From Ascidia mentula (taxonomy: Eukaryota > Chordata > Ascidiacea > Phlebobranchia > Ascidiidae), in the NCBI GenBank assembly GCA_947561715.1, contig OX387205.1:7011001-7075000 (forward strand): a DNA stretch of 64,000 nucleotides, given 5' to 3'. The position numbers and the translations under genes are program-made. Positions 56,801 to 64,000 of this stretch are shown piece by piece. How positions within the stretch are numbered: position 1 is the stretch's first letter; every line of letters begins with the position of its first letter. The notes under the pieces were generated by a model. The model searched no databases. It had not been told where the DNA came from and worked only from the letters and a program-made list of their open reading frames with translations.

Positions 56801-59800
56801 AAAAAATATTTTTTATCGGAAAGTCATATACTGCAAAATGGACAAGTGCTGAAATCGCATAGTTACATACGTTGTGCAACCGCAAAAGCAATACTGGAGT
56901 ACCAGCATTTTCCACAGTATAATAAAGCTTGTACTAAAAAAAAATATTTTTTATCGAAAAGTCATATACTGCAAAATGGACAAGTGCTGAAATCGCATAG
57001 TTACATACGTCGTGCAACCGCAAACTCAGTACTGGAGTATCAGCGTTTTCCACTGTATAATAAAGCTTGTACTGAAAAAAAATATTTTTTATCGAAAAGT
57101 CATATACTGCAAATGGACATGTGCTGAAATCGCATGGTTACATACGTTGTGCAACCGCAAACTCAGTACTGGAGTATCAGCGTTTTCCACTGTATAATAA
57201 AGCTTGTTCTGAAAAAAAATATTTTTTATCGAAAAGTCATATACTGCTAAATGGACAAGTGCTGAAATCGCATGGTTACATACGTTGTGCAACCGCAAAC
57301 TCAGTACTGGAGTATCAGCGTTTTCCACTGTATAATAAAGCTTGTACTGAAAAAAAATATTTTTTATCGAAAAGTCATATACTGCAAAATGGACAAGTGC
57401 TGAAAGCGCATAGTTACATAAGTTGTACAACCGCAAACGCAATACTGGAGTATCAGCGTTTTCCACTGTATAATAAAGCTTGTAATGAAAAAAAATATTT
57501 TTTATCGAAAAGGCATATACTGCAAAATGGACATGTGCTGAAATCGCATGGTTACATACGTTGTGCAACCGCAAACTCAGTACTGGAGTATCAGCGTTTT
57601 CCACTGTATAATAAAGCTTGTTCTGAAAAAAAATATTTTTTATCGAAAAGTCATATACTGCAAAATGGACAAGTGCTGAAATCGCATGGTTACATACGTT
57701 GTGCAACCGCAAACTCAGTACTGGATTATCAGCGTTTTCCACTGTATAATAAAGCTTGTACTGAAAAAAAATATTTTTTATCGAAAAGTCATATACTGCA
57801 AAATGGACAAGTGCTGAAAGCGCATATGTTACATACGTTGTGCAACCGCAAACGCAATACTGGAGTATCAGCGTTTTCCACTGTATAGTAAAGCTTGTAA
57901 TGAAAAAAAATATTTTTTATCGAAAAGTCATTTCCTGCAAAATGGACAAGTGCTGAAATCACATAGTTACATACGTTGTGCAACCGCAAAAGCAATACTG
58001 GAGTATCAGCGTTTTCCACTGTATAATAAAGCTTGTACTGAAAAAAAATATTTTTTATCGAAAAGTCATATACTGCAAATTGGACATGTGCTGAAATCGC
58101 ATGGTTACATACGTTGTGCAACCGCAAACTCAGTACTGGAGTATCAGCGTTTTCCACTGTATAATAAAGCTTGTTCTGAAAAAAAATATTTTTTATCGAA
58201 AAGTCATATATTGCAAAATGGACAAGTGCTGAAATCGCATGGTTACATACGTTGTGCAACCGCAAACTCAGTACTGGAGTATCAGCGTTTTCCACTGTAT
58301 AATAAAGCTTGTACTGAAAAAAAATATTTTTGATCGAAAAGTCATATACTGCAAAATGGACATGTGCTGAAATCGCATGGTTACATACGTTGTGCAACCG
58401 CAAACTCAGTACTGGAGTATCAGCGTTTTCCACTGTATAATAAAGCTTGTTCTGAAAAAAAATATTTTTTATCGAAAATTCATATACTGCAAAATGGACA
58501 AGTGCTGAAATCGCATGGTTACATACGTTGTGCAACCGCAAACTCAGTACTGGATTATCAGCGTTTTCCACTGTATAATAAAGCTTGTACTGAAAAAAAA
58601 TATTTTTTATCGAAAAGTCATATACTGCAAAATGGACAAGTGCTGAAAGCGCATATGTTACATACGTTGTGCAACCGCAAACGCAATACTGGAGTATCAG
58701 CGTTTTCCACTGAATAGTAAAGCTTGTGATGAAAAAAAATATTTTTTATCGAAAAGTCATTTCCTGCAAAATGGACAAGTGCTGAAATCGCACAGTTACA
58801 TACGTTGTGCAACCGCAAAAGCAATACTGGAGTATCAGCGTTTTCCACTGTATAATAAAGCTTGTAAAGAAAAAAAATATTTTTTATCGAAAAGTCATAT
58901 ACTGCAAAATGGACAAGTGTTGAAATCGCATGGTTACATACGTTGTGCAACCGCAAAAGCAATACTGGAGTACCAGCGTTTTCCACTGTATAATAAAGCT
59001 TGTACTAAAAAAAAATATTTTTTATCGAAAAGTCATATACTGCAAAATGGACAAATGCTGAAATCGCATAGTTACATACGTTGTGCAACCGCAAACTCAT
59101 TACTGGAGAATCAGCGTTTTCCACTGTATAATAAAGCTTGTACTGAAAAAAAATATTTTTTATCGAAAAGTCATATACTGCAAAATGGACAAGTGCTGAA
59201 ATCGCATAGTTACATACGTTGTGCAACCGCAAACTTAGTACTGGAGTATCAGCGTTTTCCACTGTATAATAAAGCTTGTAATGAAAAAAAACATTTTTTA
59301 TCGAAAAGTCATATACTGCAAAATGGACATGTGCTGAAATCGCATGGTTACATACGTTGTGCAACCGCAAAAGCAATAGTGGAGTACCAGCGTTTTCCAC
59401 TGTATAATAAAGCTTGTACAGAAAAAAAATATTTTTTATCGGAAAGTCATATACTGCAAAATGGACAAGTGCTGAAATCGCATAGTTACATACGTTGTGC
59501 AACCGCAAAAGCAATACTGGAGTACCAGCATTTTCCACAGTATAATAAAGCTTGTACTAAAAAAAAATATTTTTTATCGAAAAGTCATATACTGCAAAAT
59601 GGACAAGTGCTGAAATCGCATAGTTACATACGTCGTGCAACCGCAAACTCAGTACTGGAGTATCAGCGTTTTCCACTGTATAATAAAGCTTGTACTGAAA
59701 AAAAATATTTTTTATCGAAAAGTCATATACTGCAAAATGGACATGTGCTGAAATCGCATGGTTACATACGTTGTGCAACCGCAAACTCAGTACTGGAGTA

Positions 59801-62800
59801 TCAGCGTTTTCCACTGTATAATAAAGCTTGTTCTGAAAAAAAATATTTTTTATCGAAAAGTCATATACTGCAAAATGGACAAGTGCTGAAATCGCATGGT
59901 TACATACGTTGTGCAACCGCAAACTCAGTACTGGAGTATCAGCGTTTTCCACTGTATAATAAAGCTTGTACTGAAAAAAAATATTTTTTATCGAAAAGTC
60001 ATATACTGCAAAATGGACAAGTGCTGAAAGCGCATAGTTACATAAGTTGTACAACCGCAAACGCAATACTGGAGTATCAGCGTTTTCCACTGTATAATAA
60101 AGCTTGTAATGAAAAAAAATATTTTTTATCGAAAAGTCATATACTGCAAAATGGACATGTGCTGAAATCGCATAGTTACATACGTTGTGCAACCGCAAAC
60201 TCAGTACTGGAGTATTAGCGTTTTCCACTGTATAATAAAGCTTGTACAGAAAAAAAATATTTTTTATCGAAAAGTCATATACTGCAAAATGGACAAGTGC
60301 TGAAATCGCATGGTTACATACGTTGTGCAACCGCAAAAGCAATACTGGAATACCAGCGTTTTCCACTGTATAATAAAGCTTGTACTAAAAAAAAATATTT
60401 TTTATCGAAAAGTCATATACTGCAAAATGGACAAGTGCTGAAATCGCATAGTTACATACGTTGTGCAACCGCAAACTCAGTACTGGAGTATCAGCGTTTT
60501 CCACTGTATAATAAAGCTTGTACTGAAAAAAAATATTTTTTATCGAAAAGTCATATACTGCAAAATGGACATGTGCTGAAAGCGCATAGTTACATACGTT
60601 GTGCAACCGCAAACGCAATACTGGAGTATCAGCGTTTTCCACTGTATAATAAAGCTTGTAATGAAAAAAAATATTTTTTATCGAAAAGTCATATACTGCA
60701 AAATGGACAAGTGCTGAAATCGCATAGTTACATACGTTGTGCAACCGCAAACTCAGTACTGGAGTATCAGCGTTTTCCACTGTATAATAAAATTGTACAG
60801 AAAAAAAATATTTTTTATCGAAAAGTCATACACTGCAAAATGGACAAGTGCTGAAATCGCATAGTTACATACGTTGTGCAACCGCAAAAGCAATACTGGA
60901 GTACCAGCGTTTTTCACTGTATAATAAAGCTTGTACTGAAAAAAAATATTTTTTATCGAAAAGTCATATACTGCAAAATGGACAAGTGCTGAAATCGCAT
61001 AGTTACATACGTTGTGCAACCGCAAACTCAGTACTGGAGTATCAGCGTTTTCCACTGTATAATAAAGCTTGTAATGAAAAAAAATATTGTTTATCGAAAA
61101 GTCATATACTGCAAAATGGACAAGTGCTGAAATCGCATAGTTACATACGTTGTGCAACCGCAAACGCAACACTGGAGTATTAGCGTTTTCCACTGTATAA
61201 TAAAGCTTGTAATGAAAAAAAATATTTTTTATCGAAAAGTCATATACTGCAAAATGGACAAGTGCTGAAATCGCATAGTTACATACGATGTGCAACCGCA
61301 AACGCAATACTGGAGTATTAGCGTTTTCCACTGTATAATAAAGCTTGTAATGAAAAAAAATATTTTTTATCGAAAAGTCATATACTGCAAAATGGACAAG
61401 TGCTGAAATCGCATGGTTACATACGTTGTGCAACCGCAAAAGCAATACTGGAGTACCAGCGTTTTCCACTGTATAATAAAGCTTGTACTAAAAAAAAATA
61501 TTTTTTATCGAAAAGTCATATACTGCAAAATGGACAAATGCTGAAATCGCATAGTTACATACGTTGTGCAACCGCAAACTCATTACTGGAGTATCAGCGT
61601 TTTCCACTGTATAATAAAGCTTGTACTGAAAAAAAATATTTTTTATCGAAAAGTCATATACTGCAAAATGGACATGTGCTGAAATCGCATGGTTACATAC
61701 GTTGTGCAACCGCAAACTCAGTACTGGAGTATCAGCGTTTTCCACTGTATAATAAAGCTTGTACAGAAAAAAAATATTTTTTATCGGAAAGTCATATACT
61801 GCAAAATGGACAAGTGCTGAAATCGCATAGTTACATACGTTGTGCAACCGCAAAAGCAATACTGGAGTACCAGCATTTTCCACAGTATAATAAAGCTTGT
61901 ACTAAAAAAAAATATTTTTTATCGAAAAGTCATATACTGCAAAATGGACAAGTGCTGAAATCGCATAGTTACATACGTCGTGCAACCGCAAACTCAGTAC
62001 TGGAGTATCAGCGTTTTCCACTGTATAATAAAGCTTGTACTGAAAAAAAATATTTTTTATCGAAAAGTCATATACTGCAAATGGACATGTGCTGAAATCG
62101 CATGGTTACATACGTTGTGCAACCGCAAACTCAGTACTGGAGTATCAGCGTTTTCCACTGTATAATAAAGCTTGTTCTGAAAAAAAATATTTTTTATCGA
62201 AAAGTCATATACTGCTAAATGGACAAGTGCTGAAATCGCATGGTTACATACGTTGTGCAACCGCAAACTCAGTACTGGAGTATCAGCGTTTTCCACTGTA
62301 TAATAAAGCTTGTACTGAAAAAAAATATTTTTTATCGAAAAGTCATATACTGCAAAATGGACAAGTGCTGAAAGCGCATAGTTACATAAGTTGTACAACC
62401 GCAAACGCAATACTGGAGTATCAGCGTTTTCCACTGTATAATAAAGCTTGTAATGAAAAAAAATATTTTTTATCGAAAAGGCATATACTGCAAAATGGAC
62501 ATGTGCTGAAATCGCATGGTTACATACGTTGTGCAACCGCAAACTCAGTACTGGAGTATCAGCGTTTTCCACTGTATAATAAAGCTTGTTCTGAAAAAAA
62601 ATATTTTTTATCGAAAAGTCATATACTGCAAAATGGACAAGTGCTGAAATCGCATGGTTACATACGTTGTGCAACCGCAAACTCAGTACTGGATTATCAG
62701 CGTTTTCCACTGTATAATAAAGCTTGTACTGAAAAAAAATATTTTTTATCGAAAAGTCATATACTGCAAAATGGACAAGTGCTGAAAGCGCATATGTTAC

Positions 62801-63046
62801 ATACGTTGTGCAACCGCAAACGCAATACTGGAGTATCAGCGTTTTCCACTGTATAGTAAAGCTTGTAATGAAAAAAAATATTTTTTATCGAAAAGTCATT
62901 TCCTGCAAAATGGACAAGTGCTGAAATCACATAGTTACATACGTTGTGCAACCGCAAAAGCAATACTGGAGTATCAGCGTTTTCCACTGTATAATAAAGC
63001 TTGTACTGAAAAAAAATATTTTTTATCGAAAAGTCATATACTGCAA
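53899..63046 (+). repeat. 36-monomer tandem duplication, 4968 bp, second copy cut by a LINE
   Basis: Copy 1 is about 53,899-58,866 and copy 2 about 58,867-63,046. The offset is 4968 bp (36 x 138) throughout (53,949 with 58,917; 55,329 with 60,297; 57,121 with 62,089; 57,950 with 62,918). Even a one-base loss (TGCAAATGGACATG near 57,110 and 62,078) is shared. The differences I noticed are few: GGTTGCATACG near 54,931 versus GGTTACATACG, and CATATACTGC near 55,860 versus CATACACTGC. Copy 2 stops at the LINE boundary, about 790 bp short of a full unit. The extreme similarity means either very recent duplication or an assembly effect. Confidence 0.88.
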
Positions 63047-63061
63047 TTCAATTCAATTCAG
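63045..63061 (-). repeat. LINE 3' tail, GAATT pentanucleotide repeat
   Basis: Three units of AATTC on the plus strand (GAATT on the LINE strand) separate the AATAAA from the satellite monomer. The first bases, AATT, can be assigned either to the tail or to the monomer, so the exact boundary is uncertain by 2-3 bases. Confidence 0.8.
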
Positions 63062-63067
63062 TTTATT
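63062..63067 (-). promoter_or_regulatory. AATAAA polyadenylation-like signal of the LINE
   Basis: The plus strand reads TTTATT, so the minus strand reads AATAAA, just before the pentanucleotide tail. Its position fits a 3'-end signal of the LINE transcript, but short-repeat-tailed LINEs do not always need one. Confidence 0.5.
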
Positions 63068-63516
63068 TACATCATAATCCGCGAAAATAAAATGCGGAAC
63101 AGTAAAACACAATTAATGATCCAGTTGGGATTAGATGAAGGGACGGTAGAAACCTCAATTGGTTATTTGAAACCGCCCCTGGGTTGTTTCGAGGTTGCAA
63201 AAAATTTACGCTGTTGTACGCAATGACATTGATGAGGCAAGGAACATTTAATCAACAATCATTCTGCATTACAATAAACAAAGAAGTACAAAAATAACAC
63301 GAAACAAAGAAAAGACAATCAGTAAGTATTGCGCATGTTACAAAACTAAAAGATACAATATAAATAAGAATGAATCGTTGCGAATTTTACCATTTGCATA
63401 TGTCAAGGGCAATTACCAATTAGGCCGGCGGTGAAGTGACGTTGTGATTTTTTGCTAAATTGCGCCCTATCGCATCAAAACATTCCTGCGGGTGTTTACA
63501 TCGCACGTGGTCATCT
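63068..63516 (-). other. LINE 3' untranslated region
   Basis: About 450 bp between the RT stop codon and the AATAAA. It has no convincing reading frame on either strand, no RNA gene and no satellite similarity. Position after the RT ORF and before the tail makes it the 3' UTR of the element. Confidence 0.75.
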
Positions 63517-64000
63517 CTACAGCTGTGCAGCATTGGCATATAAGTGAAGAAAGTGTGATTTTAGTGCTTTAAGAAACCCTTTTAAGCTAAAGCTTTTAAT
63601 GTTTTGCGGGATGTTATTCCATATTTCTGCGCCTTGGTATTTTATAGTTTTTTTACCTAGTTCAGTGAAAACACGTGGGAGATAATATTGATGTGTGGTT
63701 TGACATCGTGTTATGTGGGTGTGAATGTTTGCTAATGGGGTAAAGTAGTCCTTAAAGGCTGCGGGTAGACGATGATTTTTGTAATTGTAAGCAAATTTAC
63801 CAAGTTGCAGCTTGTGCTGTAGATTGACTGGAAGAATTTGTGCTTTAATGTACAGTTGATAGGTGTGGGTGCGAAAGGGACTGTTTGTTATTATGCGAAG
63901 CGCTCTATTTTGCAGGACCACCACTGGATGTAACAATGATGGGCAAACAAAACCCCACGCCAAAAGGCCATAAGACAAATGCGAATGAACAAGTGCGTGA
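63517..64000 (-). CDS. LINE reverse transcriptase, C-terminal fragment (partial)
   Basis: This frame is open from the window edge to a TAG stop at 63,519-63,517, about 160 residues. It should not be started at an internal codon, because upstream codons continue in frame: the first visible residues read HALVHSHLSYGLLAWG. The HSHLSYG..AWG motif followed by LQNRALRIIT marks the end of the reverse transcriptase domain in APE-class LINEs (CR1, L2, Jockey relatives). Downstream come TRCQTTHQYYLPRVFTELGKKTI, whose TR...H...LPR...T.LGKKTI pattern is conserved, then YQGAEIWNNIPQNIKS and a short basic/hydrophobic end (KSHFLHLYANAAQL). The catalytic YADD-type motif would lie further upstream, outside the window. 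In the element this enzyme copies the LINE RNA at the target site. It is a mobile-element gene, not a host gene. Confidence 0.85.
   Translation of the reverse strand, partial: HALVHSHLSYGLLAWGFVCPSLLHPVVVLQNRALRIITNSPFRTHTYQLYIKAQILPVNLQHKLQLGKFAYNYKNHRLPAAFKDYFTPLANIHTHITRCQTTHQYYLPRVFTELGKKTIKYQGAEIWNNIPQNIKSFSLKGFLKALKSHFLHLYANAAQL

Larger units (their letters stand above)
1..63046 (+). repeat. 138 bp satellite DNA array, about 456 head-to-tail monomers
   Basis: A single monomer family fills this interval without interruption, always in the same orientation. The period is 138 bp, seen for example between HindIII sites at 3, 141, 279 and 417. The monomer is AT-rich (about 35% GC in the reference copy). 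It contains in order: AAGCTT, an A-tract leading into a palindromic AAAAAATATTTTTT core, a TGCAAAATGGACAAGTGCTG block, a TACGTTGTGCAACCG block, and a TTTTCCACTGTATAATA block. Monomers differ mainly at a few diagnostic sites: the bases after CTTGT, the triplets after AACCGCAAA, and CAAGTG versus CATGTG. The A-tract varies in length. The array is cut by the left window edge and ends on the right at a LINE. Satellites like this usually sit in heterochromatin. A centromeric role is possible but nothing in the sequence proves it. Confidence 0.98.
63047..64000 (-). mobile_element. Non-LTR retrotransposon (LINE), 3' part, CR1/L2/Jockey-like
   Basis: Immediately after the satellite the sequence becomes non-repetitive. 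Read on the minus strand it has the order expected of a LINE 3' half: reverse transcriptase C-terminus (64,000-63,517), untranslated region, AATAAA (63,067-63,062), and a tail of GAATT units ending at about 63,045-63,047. A short tandem tail in place of poly(A) is typical of CR1/L2-type and some related clades. The 5' part lies beyond the window, so total length and completeness are unknown. The visible coding part is uninterrupted, so this copy is not obviously old. Clade assignment is from motif recognition only. Confidence 0.85.

Noticed and set aside
1-63046. CRISPR array or other repeat-spacer system
   Set aside because: The 138 bp units are contiguous and similar along their whole length. 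There are no unique spacers, leader or cas genes.
1-63046. Repeat-protein gene of a prokaryote using GTG starts
   Set aside because: There is no ribosome-binding context, no non-repeat ends and no operon, and stops and frameshifts recur. The adjoining LINE is eukaryotic.
62918-63226. 102-codon plus-strand frame crossing the satellite/LINE boundary
   Set aside because: It joins a satellite frame to the antisense strand of the LINE 3' UTR. It starts at GTG and has no recognisable domain.
63517-63978. Starting the RT reading frame at 63,978
   Set aside because: That codon is TTG inside an open frame whose upstream codons encode the conserved HSHLSYG lead-in, so the fragment is partial and runs off the window.
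63047-64000. LTR retroelement or DNA transposon next to the array
   Set aside because: The reverse transcriptase C-terminal motifs (HSHLSYG..AWG, LQNRALRIIT, LGKKTI, IWNNIP) and the short-repeat 3' tail are those of a non-LTR element. No terminal repeats are visible.
1-64000. tRNA, rRNA, telomere repeats or conventional host genes
   Set aside because: None of the expected sequences or structures was seen. All 138 bp units are the same satellite, and the remainder is LINE.

Overview
The window is almost entirely one satellite DNA array. Positions 1 to about 63,046 consist of head-to-tail copies of a 138 bp, AT-rich monomer (48 of 138 bases are G or C in the reference copy, about 35%). That is roughly 456 monomers, all in the same orientation, and the array runs off the left edge. 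Nearly every monomer carries one HindIII site (AAGCTT), a near-invariant AAAAAATATTTTTT palindrome, and a GTTGTGCAAC segment. I see no host gene, RNA gene, CRISPR array or prokaryotic feature in it. Many long apparent reading frames exist on both strands. They follow from the period being 46 codons exactly with one stop-free frame per strand. They begin at GTG, not ATG, and are broken repeatedly by stops and by 1-4 bp length changes, so I annotate none as a gene.

The array has nested higher-order structure. Local tandem segment duplications have offsets of 685, 690, 829, 1104, 1521/1522, 2013, 2207/2345/2483, 3036/3314, 3870 and 4968 bp. On a larger scale, the left flank (about 1-13.4 kb) and the right flank (about 49.3-63.0 kb) carry the same monomer families. 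A central domain (about 13.4-49.2 kb) is built from others and itself contains a long-range duplication (about 23.4-31.2 kb versus 42.1-49.2 kb). Private variants (a 77 bp truncated monomer, a TAT insertion, a +1 insertion cassette and recurring stop-creating changes) serve as markers of this history. The pattern fits repeated unequal exchange or amplification of multi-monomer blocks, some of it very recent.

From about 63,047 to the right edge lies a non-LTR retrotransposon (LINE) on the minus strand. Its 3' end abuts the satellite. It shows the C-terminal part of a reverse transcriptase ORF (open to the window edge), a roughly 0.45 kb 3' UTR, an AATAAA signal, and a pentanucleotide tail of GAATT units in place of poly(A). 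It joins a monomer variant that shares a short AATT match with the tail.

The organism is most likely an invertebrate animal, because of long complex satellite plus an APE-class LINE of CR1/L2/Jockey type with a short-repeat tail. An arthropod such as a tick is possible, but the sequence does not settle it. The location may be pericentromeric or other constitutive heterochromatin; that is inference. I found no convincing new molecular system. The notable content is the higher-order architecture and the satellite/LINE junction.
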